Part shown: piece by piece, positions 35,860 through 43,927 of the stretch
Layout of the letters: every line of letters starts with the position of its first letter
Numbering within the stretch: position 1 is the first letter of the stretch
Assembly (NCBI RefSeq): GCF_900096915.1
Contig: NZ_FMYK01000006.1
Span: 1 to 64,000, forward strand
Source: Acinetobacter marinus
GTDB taxonomy: Bacteria; Pseudomonadota; Gammaproteobacteria; Pseudomonadales; Moraxellaceae
Direction: 5' to 3'
DNA: 64,000 nt
The notes under the pieces: generated by a model
Told to the model about the DNA's origin: nothing
Seen by the model: the letters and a program-made list of their open reading frames with translations, nothing else
Databases searched by the model: none
Program-made: the position numbers and the translations under genes

Positions 35860-36333
35860 ATGAGTAAAAGCAACAGTAAAGAAAGCAATACTAGAAACGA
35901 CAACGCTGAAAATGGCGCAGAATCAATGCGCATCGACAAATGGCTTTGGGCTGCACGATTCTTTAAAACCCGTTCACTCGCCAAAGCTGCCATTGAAGGT
36001 GGCAAGGTACATCACGATGGCGATCGGGTCAAAGTATCCAAAGAAGTCCGTATCGGTATGGAGCTGACTATTCAACAAGGTTTCGATAAAAAAACTGTGC
36101 AAATCAAAGCCCTGTCTGCACAGCGTGGCGGTGCACCGCAAGCACAATTACTCTATGATGAAACGGAAATGAGCGTGGCACGTCGTGAGCTACTGAGTTC
36201 ACAGCGAAAATTGCACAATTTAGCTCGACCTGAACATCGTCCGAGTAAGAAAGATCGCAGGCAAATCCATAAATTTAAAGAGAAAAATAATCAAGATTCG
36301 GTTGCAGATTGGCACAATGATGATGCTTATTAA
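35860..36333 (+). CDS. hslR: Heat shock protein 15, S4-domain RNA-binding protein
   Basis: Hsp15 binds 50S subunits carrying a stalled nascent chain and helps recycle them. The S4 domain (MRIDKWLWAARFFKTRSLAKAAIEGGKV, about 23-85) is followed by a basic tail. At 157 residues it is a little longer than the E. coli protein (133) because of a polar N-terminal 20-residue extension. It lies 47 bases after the YrfG-like gene. Confidence 0.9.
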   Translation: MSKSNSKESNTRNDNAENGAESMRIDKWLWAARFFKTRSLAKAAIEGGKVHHDGDRVKVSKEVRIGMELTIQQGFDKKTVQIKALSAQRGGAPQAQLLYDETEMSVARRELLSSQRKLHNLARPEHRPSKKDRRQIHKFKEKNNQDSVADWHNDDAY

Positions 36334-36441
36334 TGGTTAATTCCACATAGAGATTTTGATGGATGAAATGATGGAAAATCGCTAAAAATATTTAGGAGAA
36401 TTGAAGATAAAAATAGGCGACAAACGGTGTCGTTTTGTATG

Positions 36442-36458
36442 AAATCGACACTCGATTT
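36442..36458 (+). promoter_or_regulatory. Hairpin in the recA upstream region
   Basis: AAATCGA (36442-36448) and TCGATTT (36452-36458) form a perfect seven-pair stem with a CAC loop, about 160 bases before the recA start. A weaker hairpin, ACAAACG with CGTTTTGT, lies directly upstream. Confidence 0.5.
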
Positions 36459-36494
36459 ATCGCTAAAATTCTGCCATGATACTGCCAACCAACG

Positions 36495-36534
36495 GTCATT
36501 CGTTTTAGATAACTGTCATTGATTTTAAATAATT
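36495..36534 (+). repeat. Two imperfect 20-bp direct repeats upstream of recA
   Basis: GTCATTCGTTTTAGATAACT and GTCATTGATTTTAAATAATT agree at 16 of 20 positions and are in tandem. A third, weaker copy may begin with GACATGAAAATAATG. They lie 85-125 bases before the recA start. Confidence 0.6.
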
Positions 36535-36617
36535 GACATGAAAATAATGATCTTGCGACGCAGACAAGGCATCCACTTTGGTTAAAAAGTTAAAGTTCAC
36601 AATATTGAGGTTATGAG

Positions 36618-37670
36618 ATGGATGAGAATAAATCAAAAGCATTAGGCGCAGCGCTAAGCCAGATTGAAAAGCAATTTGGTAAAAATACCGTGATGCGTTT
36701 GGGTGATAACACGGTACAAGCGGTCGAAGCGGTATCGACTGGCTCACTCACATTAGATATTGCTTTGGGCATTGGCGGTCTGCCGAAAGGTCGTATTATT
36801 GAGATTTATGGCCCTGAATCTTCAGGTAAAACCACCATGACTTTGCAAGCGATTGCAGAATGTCAAAAGAAAGGTGGCACTTGCGCATTCGTCGATGCAG
36901 AACATGCGCTCGACCCTGAATATGCCAAGAAACTTGGTGTAGATATTGATAACTTATTAGTTTCACAGCCTGACAATGGCGAACAAGCCCTTGAAATAGC
37001 TGATATGCTGGTGCGCTCTGGTGCGATCGACTTGATCGTTATTGACTCCGTTGCAGCACTGACGCCAAAAGCGGAAATCGAAGGCGAAATGGGTGATTCA
37101 CACATGGGCTTGCAAGCACGTTTGATGAGCCAAGCGCTGCGTAAAATCACGGGTAACGCCAAACGCTCGAACTGTATGGTGATTTTCATTAACCAAATCC
37201 GTATGAAGATCGGCGTGATGTTCGGTAGCCCTGAAACCACGACTGGTGGTAATGCACTGAAATTCTACGCATCTGTGCGTTTGGATATTCGTCGTATCGG
37301 TCAGGTCAAAGAAGGCGATGAGATCATTGGTAATGAAACCAAAGTCAAGGTCGTGAAGAATAAAATGGCACCGCCATTTAAAGAAGCGCTTTTCCAAATC
37401 CTGTACGGCAAAGGCACTAACATGCTCGGCGAAGTGATCGACCTTGCTGTAGCACAAGACATTGTGCAAAAAGCAGGTGCGTGGTATTCGTATCAAGGCG
37501 ATAAGATCGGTCAAGGGAAAAATAATACCATCCGCTATCTTGAGGAAAACCCACAAATCGCTGAGCAAATCGAAGGTCTTATTCGTGAGCGTATGTTGGC
37601 AAAAGTCCCTGCTGTCCCACCACAACACGCTGAAACTGAAGAAGATGCTGAGTTTGGTTTAGAACAGTAA
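36618..37670 (+). CDS. recA: Recombinase RecA
   Basis: The DNA-strand-exchange ATPase of homologous recombination and DNA damage response. At 350 residues it is full length: Walker A GPESSGKTT (65-73), catalytic E in the FVDAEHALDPEYA region, Walker B LIVIDSVAAL, L1 MGDSHMGLQARLMSQALRK, L2 NQIRMKIGVMFGSPETTTGG, and an acidic C-terminus. GAGG lies seven bases before the ATG. Acinetobacter lacks a classical LexA, and in A. baumannii a long recA 5' leader has been reported to matter for the damage response; the 284-base gap upstream here could hold a similar leader. A strong terminator follows. Confidence 0.98.
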   Translation: MDENKSKALGAALSQIEKQFGKNTVMRLGDNTVQAVEAVSTGSLTLDIALGIGGLPKGRIIEIYGPESSGKTTMTLQAIAECQKKGGTCAFVDAEHALDPEYAKKLGVDIDNLLVSQPDNGEQALEIADMLVRSGAIDLIVIDSVAALTPKAEIEGEMGDSHMGLQARLMSQALRKITGNAKRSNCMVIFINQIRMKIGVMFGSPETTTGGNALKFYASVRLDIRRIGQVKEGDEIIGNETKVKVVKNKMAPPFKEALFQILYGKGTNMLGEVIDLAVAQDIVQKAGAWYSYQGDKIGQGKNNTIRYLEENPQIAEQIEGLIRERMLAKVPAVPPQHAETEEDAEFGLEQ

Positions 37671-37707
37671 GACTTTACTTAGCACCTCATTAATAAAGCA
37701 TTCATCT

Positions 37708-37738
37708 AAAAGCCCATGTTCCATACATGGGCTTTTAT
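37708..37738 (+). terminator. Intrinsic terminator of recA
   Basis: AAAAGCCCATGT / ACATGGGCTTTT, 12 perfect pairs around a TCCAT loop, with the trailing T run, 38 bases past the recA stop. Confidence 0.92.
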
Positions 37739-37777
37739 TGCATTTAGGATGTCCCGCCCTTAACTCAATTTCGAAAA

Positions 37778-38014
37778 TTAACGTGGCTCTTCTACTTTTG
37801 ATTGCTGTATTGATTTAAGCTCTTGCTTATAACGATAATCGGCAGCAATACACATCAGTGCCAAAAATACAAATCGCCAATTCACAGTGCCATCTTTCAT
37901 CAATTCAATGAAAATAATGAGGATTAAAAATATAAAAATAATCACACCAAAAGCACGTAAACTTCGGTGTTGTCGTATTTTGGCTTGTGTTGTTTTTGGC
38001 TCTAGATCGATCAT
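37778..38014 (-). CDS. Small membrane protein, 78 residues, unknown function
   Basis: Two hydrophobic segments (about 22-40 and 45-60) joined by a short polar loop (MKDGTVNW), with a charged C-terminal tail. The basic N-terminus (KIRQHRSLR) suggests an inside orientation. Not recognised; it sits convergent with recA and divergent from the peroxiredoxin gene. Confidence 0.55.
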   Translation of the reverse strand: MIDLEPKTTQAKIRQHRSLRAFGVIIFIFLILIIFIELMKDGTVNWRFVFLALMCIAADYRYKQELKSIQQSKVEEPR

Positions 38015-38111
38015 TTATCTTCCCACAATTATATAGATGCTGATCTCAGACGACGATTCAAATTTCTTAGATTTTCCATTATGATTAAAACACATACTTA
38101 ATCGGTGCAAT

Positions 38112-38693
38112 ATGATGACAATTAAAAATATCGGATTTTTATCCTTACATCTGCTGATACTCAATAGTGCAATATTTTATACGCCTTTAGCAATTGCCAA
38201 AACCTCACTTATCCAATCCTCACAAAATGATCAAAAGCAATGGGTTGGTCAAGTTGCACCGAGTTATAAACTCCAAGATCAAAATGGCAAATGGCATCAA
38301 AGCAAAGATACTCGTGGCAAATGGACAGTGTTGTATTTCTATCCAAAGGACAATACCGCAGGCTGTACCGAAGAAGCCAAACAATTTAAAAGCCTCTATC
38401 CGCAATTTTTAAAAGCCAATGCTGTGGTACTCGGCGTCAGCCTTGATGATGTGAAATCTCATCAGGCTTTTTCAAAAAAACTCGGACTGCCCTTCCCCAT
38501 CTTAGCTGATCATCAACATCAACTTGCTGAGCAGTTTGGCATCGTCCGTAACTTTGGCATCACCAAAGTGGCAAAGCGTGAAAGTTTCTTGATTGATCCG
38601 CAAGGTACGATTGTTTATCACTATACGAGTGTGAACTCACAGACTCATGCCAAGCAGGTTTTAAATGACATTTTAAAATTTCAGAAGAAATAA
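38112..38693 (+). CDS. Secreted Bcp/PrxQ-like peroxiredoxin
   Basis: A thiol peroxidase of the Bcp family reduces hydroperoxides. Here it is preceded by a signal peptide (cleavage near residue 29, AIA), so it is probably periplasmic, whereas ordinary Bcp is cytosolic. The active-site segment is FYPKDNTAGCTEEAKQF, where the peroxidatic Cys is present but the second Cys five residues later, seen in many Bcp proteins, is replaced by Lys. No other Cys is present in the mature chain, so it should work as a 1-Cys type. Length 193 residues. Confidence 0.88.
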   Translation: MMTIKNIGFLSLHLLILNSAIFYTPLAIAKTSLIQSSQNDQKQWVGQVAPSYKLQDQNGKWHQSKDTRGKWTVLYFYPKDNTAGCTEEAKQFKSLYPQFLKANAVVLGVSLDDVKSHQAFSKKLGLPFPILADHQHQLAEQFGIVRNFGITKVAKRESFLIDPQGTIVYHYTSVNSQTHAKQVLNDILKFQKK

Positions 38694-38761
38694 AATCATT
38701 GAAGCACTGATGCAAAGCTGTAACCTTGATCCAACCATAGCAACGCCAAAATAATAAAAAG

Positions 38762-39469
38762 TCATCGCTTCAAACATAGCGAGCTTGCGCTTTTATAGTT
38801 TTGCCCCCAAGTGCGGTAGCCCGAAGTATCAATATGAAACTTATTGTGTTGATATGTGCCCAAGCCCATTTTTAATGCTCGACCTTCTTTTTTCCAAAAT
38901 TGACAGATTTTCTGTAAAACCGCCGTGTCTGGCTGATTGCTATTTTGTGATGTTGAAGCAACAAGCTGAAAATCGACGGCATGATTGGACAAATGTTTAC
39001 TGCCTGTCGCCCCTCGACTGCACTGGTTCGCTTTTGCACCACGATATACCGACACGATTTTATAATGATGGATAATACCTAATGCTTGCAATCGTTCAAT
39101 CAACTGTAATGGCTTAATGACATTTTCCCACTGATGACGTGGTGCAATGGCAAACTGATAAGGCGTGCACTGCGCATTAGAAATATGGCGATTGTAACTG
39201 AGCTCAAATAAACTCGGTGGGTGTTGCAAATGCTGTGCTAAATAGCGTTGATATTCGATCAATAATTGCTGATTTTGCTGCTCTTTCCAAAGCTGAAATT
39301 CGTGTTGCAATCGTTGATCTTGAAGTTGCGTTACTGTATTTGATGTTTGTATGTTTGGCGTTTTTCTGCTTGGATCGGCTGTATCTTGCTTTTCACAAGC
39401 GCAGACTATTGTGAGCAGTATCGTGCAGGCACTGAACAATAAATATTTCACTGTATCTTTTATAGGCAT
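38762..39469 (-). CDS. Lipoprotein with M15-type carboxypeptidase domain
   Basis: A lipobox-like IVCAC (C25) suggests lipid anchoring. A Gln-rich hydrophilic linker (about 45-85) leads to a D-Ala-D-Ala carboxypeptidase-like domain of the peptidase M15_3 type: VYRGAKANQC, then GSKHLSNHAVDF with likely zinc ligands H159 and D166, and KFHIDTSGYRTWG with H212. It would cut peptidoglycan cross-bridges or peptide stems. The 235-residue protein is in opposite orientation to the peroxiredoxin gene and downstream of groEL, from which a terminator separates it. Confidence 0.78.
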   Translation of the reverse strand: MPIKDTVKYLLFSACTILLTIVCACEKQDTADPSRKTPNIQTSNTVTQLQDQRLQHEFQLWKEQQNQQLLIEYQRYLAQHLQHPPSLFELSYNRHISNAQCTPYQFAIAPRHQWENVIKPLQLIERLQALGIIHHYKIVSVYRGAKANQCSRGATGSKHLSNHAVDFQLVASTSQNSNQPDTAVLQKICQFWKKEGRALKMGLGTYQHNKFHIDTSGYRTWGQNYKSASSLCLKR

Positions 39470-39537
39470 CTTTTAAGTATTTATTCTAAACAACCCTTCT
39501 CGAAAAGATAGTGCTTTTCAATATCTTCTGAAAATAC

Positions 39538-39563
39538 AAAAAGCCGCTTCTCAGCGACTTTTT
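39538..39563 (-). terminator. Intrinsic terminator of groES-groEL
   Basis: AAAAAGTCGCT / AGCGGCTTTTT on the minus strand (one mismatch) with a GAGA loop and T run, about 95 bases past the groEL stop. Confidence 0.75.
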
Positions 39564-39657
39564 GAAATACATCATGATGTTCGTGATGCAGATTTAATTG
39601 AATCAATCTAAATAGTATCAATTAAACATGCACAGTTAAACATCGCATCAGCGGATA

Positions 39658-41289
39658 TTACATCATGCCGCCCATGCCACCCATACCGCCCATGTCTGGT
39701 GCAGCTGGTTTGTCTTCTGGGATATCGGTAATCATTGCTTCTGTCGTGAGCATCAAGCCCGCAACAGATGCCGCATGCTCAAGTGCAGAGCGAGTGACTT
39801 TTGCAGGATCAAGGATACCCATCTCAAGCATATCGCCATATTCACCAGTCGCAGCGTTATAGCCGAAGTTGCCTTCGCCTTGTTTCACTGCATTGATTAC
39901 GACTGACGGCTCTTCACCCGCATTGGCAACGATCTGACGAAGTGGTGCTTCGATCGCACGGCGTAAGATGTTGATACCTACAGTTTGGTCATCATTCGCA
40001 CCTGTTACACCATCAAGTGATTTGATTGCACGTACCAGCGCAACACCACCACCTGCAACCACACCTTCTTCAACCGCAGCACGTGTTGCATGAAGCGCAT
40101 CGTCTACACGATCTTTTTTCTCTTTCATTTCGACTTCAGTCGCTGCACCGATCTTGATCACAGCAACACCACCAGCAAGTTTCGCAACACGCTCTTGCAG
40201 TTTTTCTTTGTCGTATTCAGAGGTTGATTCTTCAACTTGCGCACGGATTTGTTGTACACGCTCAGCGATTTGCGCTGCATTACCTGCACCGTCCACGATC
40301 ACAGTGTTTTCTTTAGATACAGTCACTTTATGCGCAGTACCCAAGTCTTCTAGCGTTGCTTTTTCCAAAGACATACCAACTTCTTCAGAGATCACATTAG
40401 CACCCGTCAAGATCGCAATATCTTGCAGCATTGCTTTACGACGATCACCAAAACCAGGTGCTTTGACCGCACAGACTTTGATAATGCCACGCATATTGTT
40501 CACAACAAGAGTTGCAAGCGCTTCGCCTTCAACATCTTCAGCGATGATCAATAATGGCTTACCAGTTTTCGCAACGGCTTCCAAAGTAGTGATCAATTCA
40601 CGGATATTGCTGATTTTTTTATCAACAAGCAAGATGAATGGGTTTTCAAGCTCAGCAGTGAGCGTATCTTGTTTGTTTGCAAAGTATGGGCTGATATAAC
40701 CGCGGTCAAACTGCATACCTTCAACAACGTCCAACGCATCTTCAAAGCCTGAGCCTTCTTCAACAGTGATCACGCCTTCTTTGCCGACTTTTTCCATCGC
40801 TTGAGCGATCAACTTACCCACTGTGCTGTCAGAGTTTGCAGAGATTGAACCCACTTGCTCAATCGCTTTGAAGTCGTCGGCAGCTTTCGCAGTCGTCTTA
40901 ATGTTTTCAACCACGGTACGCACCGCGATGTCGATACCACGTTTCAAATCTGTAGGGTTCATGCCCGCAGTTACAGACTTGATGCCTTCTGCCAAGATCG
41001 CTTGTGCAAGTACAGTCGCAGTCGTTGTACCATCACCTGCCACATCGTTGGTCTTAGAAGACACTTCACGAACAAGCTGAGCACCCATGTTTTCAAATTT
41101 GTCTTTTAATGTGATTTCTTTGGCAACAGTCACACCATCTTTAGTGATGTGCGGTGCACCGAAAGAACGGTCAATGACCACGTTACGACCTTTAGGACCT
41201 AACGTGACTTTCACTGCATCGGCAAGGACGTTGACGCCATCAATCATTTTTGCACGTGCTGAAGCACCAAATTTTACGTCTTTAGACAT
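39658..41289 (-). CDS. groL: Chaperonin GroEL, 60 kDa subunit
   Basis: The ATP-dependent folding chamber. The 543-residue protein starts MSKDVKFGASARAKMIDGVN, contains GDGTTTATVLA as nucleotide-binding loop, and ends in the GGM repeat tail (GGMGGMGGMM). It lies downstream of groES in the usual order, 57 bases apart, with a GGAG site before the ATG. Codon use is strongly optimised. Expressed from the sigma-32 promoter upstream of groES. Confidence 0.99.
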   Translation of the reverse strand: MSKDVKFGASARAKMIDGVNVLADAVKVTLGPKGRNVVIDRSFGAPHITKDGVTVAKEITLKDKFENMGAQLVREVSSKTNDVAGDGTTTATVLAQAILAEGIKSVTAGMNPTDLKRGIDIAVRTVVENIKTTAKAADDFKAIEQVGSISANSDSTVGKLIAQAMEKVGKEGVITVEEGSGFEDALDVVEGMQFDRGYISPYFANKQDTLTAELENPFILLVDKKISNIRELITTLEAVAKTGKPLLIIAEDVEGEALATLVVNNMRGIIKVCAVKAPGFGDRRKAMLQDIAILTGANVISEEVGMSLEKATLEDLGTAHKVTVSKENTVIVDGAGNAAQIAERVQQIRAQVEESTSEYDKEKLQERVAKLAGGVAVIKIGAATEVEMKEKKDRVDDALHATRAAVEEGVVAGGGVALVRAIKSLDGVTGANDDQTVGINILRRAIEAPLRQIVANAGEEPSVVINAVKQGEGNFGYNAATGEYGDMLEMGILDPAKVTRSALEHAASVAGLMLTTEAMITDIPEDKPAAPDMGGMGGMGGMM

Positions 41290-41346
41290 GTGTATTACTC
41301 CGAATATTGTTTAATTTGATTATCTTAAAACTGTATAAATTGAAAT

Positions 41347-41637
41347 TTAGCCTTCAAGAATCGCCAAAATGTCAGATTCTTTCATGATCAAAAGCTCTTC
41401 GCCTTCAACTTTAACGGTCGTGCCTGCATAAGTACCAAACAACACTTTGTCGCCAACTTTCACATCCAGCGCACGTACACCATTGTCGGTGATTTGACCG
41501 TTACCCACTGCGATCACTTCGCCTTGAGCAGGTTTTTCAGCAGCCGAACCTGGCAGCAAGATACCGCCAGCAGTTTTAGTTTCTTCTTCAACACGACGAA
41601 CGACAACACGGTCATGCAATGGGCGAATAGTACTCAT
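41347..41637 (-). CDS. groS: Co-chaperonin GroES
   Basis: The 96-residue lid of the GroEL chamber. The start MSTIRPLHDRVVVRR at 41637 has a GGAG site six bases upstream, so an in-frame ATG four codons earlier is rejected. The mobile loop EEETKTAGGILLPGSAAEKP is intact. First gene of the groES-groEL operon. Confidence 0.98.
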   Translation of the reverse strand: MSTIRPLHDRVVVRRVEEETKTAGGILLPGSAAEKPAQGEVIAVGNGQITDNGVRALDVKVGDKVLFGTYAGTTVKVEGEELLIMKESDILAILEG

Positions 41638-41758
41638 GTTTAACTCCATTAGGCTTTAACTTTTTCAGTCAAATATTTAGCTTAGATTTTCATATTGTCC
41701 TGATTCAACGTCATACAGATGACATGAACCAAAACAATGACAATTCGATTTGTTTTTG

Positions 41759-41786
41759 AAGTGGGGTTTGAACGTGATGCTTCAAG
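41759..41786 (-). promoter_or_regulatory. Sigma-32 (heat shock) promoter of groES-groEL
   Basis: On the minus strand CTTGAA (-35, 41781-41786), 14 bases, then CCCCACTT (-10, 41759-41766) matches the sigma-32 consensus CTTGAA-N14-CCCCATNT at nearly all positions. It is about 120 bases before the groES start. Confidence 0.85.
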
Positions 41787-41830
41787 GGCAAAGATGAATT
41801 TTTTTTAATTTTTTGTGCTTTTTTTGGACA

Positions 41831-42622
41831 TCAAACCAAAGATGCTTCATTTATTGGCCAAATCCGTTTCCATTTTTGAAAACTTTGCGAGGTGTCATCA
41901 TATAAATAGGCATCAATTTCACCTTGCGCAGTAATCACATTAAAGCCATTTTCTTCGCCGTGATGAGTACGATTGGAAAACGTCGTACCTGCATGAATGT
42001 CGAGTACCGATTGCGCCACATCGAGATGATAAAACTGATTGAGATGATACACCGCCGACTGATGTAAATGTCCGTGCAATAGACCATTTAAACCCGCATC
42101 CGCCCAATGCCTGAGTGCAATTTCTCCTGATACAGGACAATCCTCAACATGCTTATCAAAGGGTTCACAATAAAATGGCTGATGTACCGCAACCAATTTA
42201 TATAAATGCTCAGGCGCACTTTTCAGTTTGGCTTCGACTTCTGCGATTTGCTTGGTGGAAACATAACCTTTGGTGTGATATTTCGGACGGATACTATTCA
42301 CCCCAATCACATAAAAGTGCTCGGAAACGATCTCCTTTTCCGTTGCACCAAAGAACAGTTGATAACGCCCAAAAGGGTTAAAAAAACGTCGCCACACATG
42401 ATACAGCGGAATATCATGATTACCTGGTACAACAAGATACGGAATATTTAAACTTTCTAAAAATTGACGACAGGCATAGAACTGCTGAAACCGAGCACGC
42501 TGAGTCAAGTCGCCACTAACGATCACCAATTCAGGTTGCTGTTGCTGACAGAAATCTTTCACCGCTTGGACACGTTCAGGAATCTCGGTACCAAAATGCA
42601 AATCAGATAAATGAAGAAGCAT
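41831..42622 (-). CDS. Calcineurin-like metallophosphoesterase
   Basis: A cytosolic 263-residue enzyme with the full set of metal motifs: LSDLHFG (D7, H9), VSGDLTQRA, VPGNHDIP, and HGHLHQSA. No membrane segment. Its start is immediately after the stop of the lipid-kinase gene (GGAGATTAAATG), so its translation is coupled to it. The substrate is not evident; the pairing with a diacylglycerol-kinase-like gene hints at a phospholipid substrate, as an inference. Confidence 0.87.
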   Translation of the reverse strand: MLLHLSDLHFGTEIPERVQAVKDFCQQQQPELVIVSGDLTQRARFQQFYACRQFLESLNIPYLVVPGNHDIPLYHVWRRFFNPFGRYQLFFGATEKEIVSEHFYVIGVNSIRPKYHTKGYVSTKQIAEVEAKLKSAPEHLYKLVAVHQPFYCEPFDKHVEDCPVSGEIALRHWADAGLNGLLHGHLHQSAVYHLNQFYHLDVAQSVLDIHAGTTFSNRTHHGEENGFNVITAQGEIDAYLYDDTSQSFQKWKRIWPINEASLV

Positions 42623-43561
42623 TTAATCTCCTCCCACGCTCGACCGAGGTACACGCACTTTGATCGCATCATGAGCGACTTGGAACTTAAGGGGCGTACG
42701 CAATCGCATGATTTCGCCATCCAGCGCCACTTTCATCTCAGGTTTTTGGGTGGAAATCTGCACATCATCGGCACAAAAACTATAAACATCTTTGGCATGT
42801 TCCAGCTCACCTTGTAGCAATTTGACCATCAATTGAAATAACTGAAAACGGGTCACATGACCGACTGCCACACCTGCCAACTTGCCCTTTGCAGCGCAAT
42901 CTGCAAGACGTAATTTTAAATCTTGCAGTTGCAGTTGATTATTGCCAAAGAATACCATTGGTGATGCGATCGGATGCTTTTGCCCATCGATTTGGATTTT
43001 TAAACGATAATATTTCTGCGGTTGCGCAAGCACCGCCAAGCCTGACAGATAAGCCACCAAAGGAAAGCGCCCAAACTTTTTATTATAATATTCTCGGTTT
43101 TCGATCATCACAGGATACAAGCCGATACTGGCATTATTCAGGTAAATCTTGTCATTCACCTGCCCGACATGAATCGGTTTTGCCACCCCATCGATGAGAT
43201 TCTGCACCGCTTCTGGCAAAGTCACAGGAATGTGAAGTGCTCGCGCCACATAATTAAATGTGCCCAAAGGTAAAATGCCCAGCTCAATGTCGGTATGCAT
43301 CAGCGCCTGCGCCACTGCATTGATGGTGCCGTCGCCACCTGCTGCAACGATCACGCCACGCTGACCTATCGGATAGCTTTGATGTTTGGCAACGGCGGTA
43401 CTGACACATTGATTCAGTGGAAATTTTTCTTCAGTTAAAAAAATTTCCACATCAAACTGCGACTTTTCTAAGCTCTGCGCAATTAAGCGCATCTCCATCT
43501 CATGACCTTCACCATGATGCCCTGAGCGCACATTCATGATGATGGATAATGGTGCTGACAT
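42623..43561 (-). CDS. Diacylglycerol kinase-family lipid kinase, YegS-like
   Basis: A 312-residue protein with the DAGK catalytic fold: NVRSGHHGEG nucleotide-binding start, AAGGDGTINAVAQAL (phosphate loop GGDGT), and LGILPLGTFNYVARAL. It would phosphorylate diacylglycerol or another lipid with ATP. The NADK/DAGK fold C-terminal half has the expected VAVGHVTRFQ and VALDGE. First gene of a two-gene unit with the phosphoesterase, upstream of groES. Confidence 0.88.
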   Translation of the reverse strand: MSAPLSIIMNVRSGHHGEGHEMEMRLIAQSLEKSQFDVEIFLTEEKFPLNQCVSTAVAKHQSYPIGQRGVIVAAGGDGTINAVAQALMHTDIELGILPLGTFNYVARALHIPVTLPEAVQNLIDGVAKPIHVGQVNDKIYLNNASIGLYPVMIENREYYNKKFGRFPLVAYLSGLAVLAQPQKYYRLKIQIDGQKHPIASPMVFFGNNQLQLQDLKLRLADCAAKGKLAGVAVGHVTRFQLFQLMVKLLQGELEHAKDVYSFCADDVQISTQKPEMKVALDGEIMRLRTPLKFQVAHDAIKVRVPRSSVGGD

Positions 43562-43927
43562 TTGTTGTTGCTATTCCTATTTTGATCATTTCGACATTGT
43601 TATTTTGCAAATATACAACAGATCTCAGTGCACGACTGTAAAATTTTATGAAGCATTGATTTATAACACTATTTTTAAGTATTTTTGATTAAAATACCAA
43701 ACATTTAGTGAAAATTATAGAGCGTTAAATTTATATTTATATTTTAAAAACAATATCTTATTAAAATATTATCGCTTCACGCAAATGATCTACGACCAAG
43801 TCAGCATACCTATTTTGGCGAAAATATGTTTTAATATGCCAACCAAAATTTATCGATATTTATCGTTGTTGTAACGACACAACACACTGTACAGCTTGTA
43901 CATTTTTCAAGAAAAGTAGGCCTGATC
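43562..43927. other. Intergenic region upstream of pckG
   Basis: Very AT-rich for its first 180 bases. TGTACA-GCT-TGTACA (43888-43902) lies 26 bases before the pckG start. No clear promoter was recognised and no gene is seen. Confidence 0.5.
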
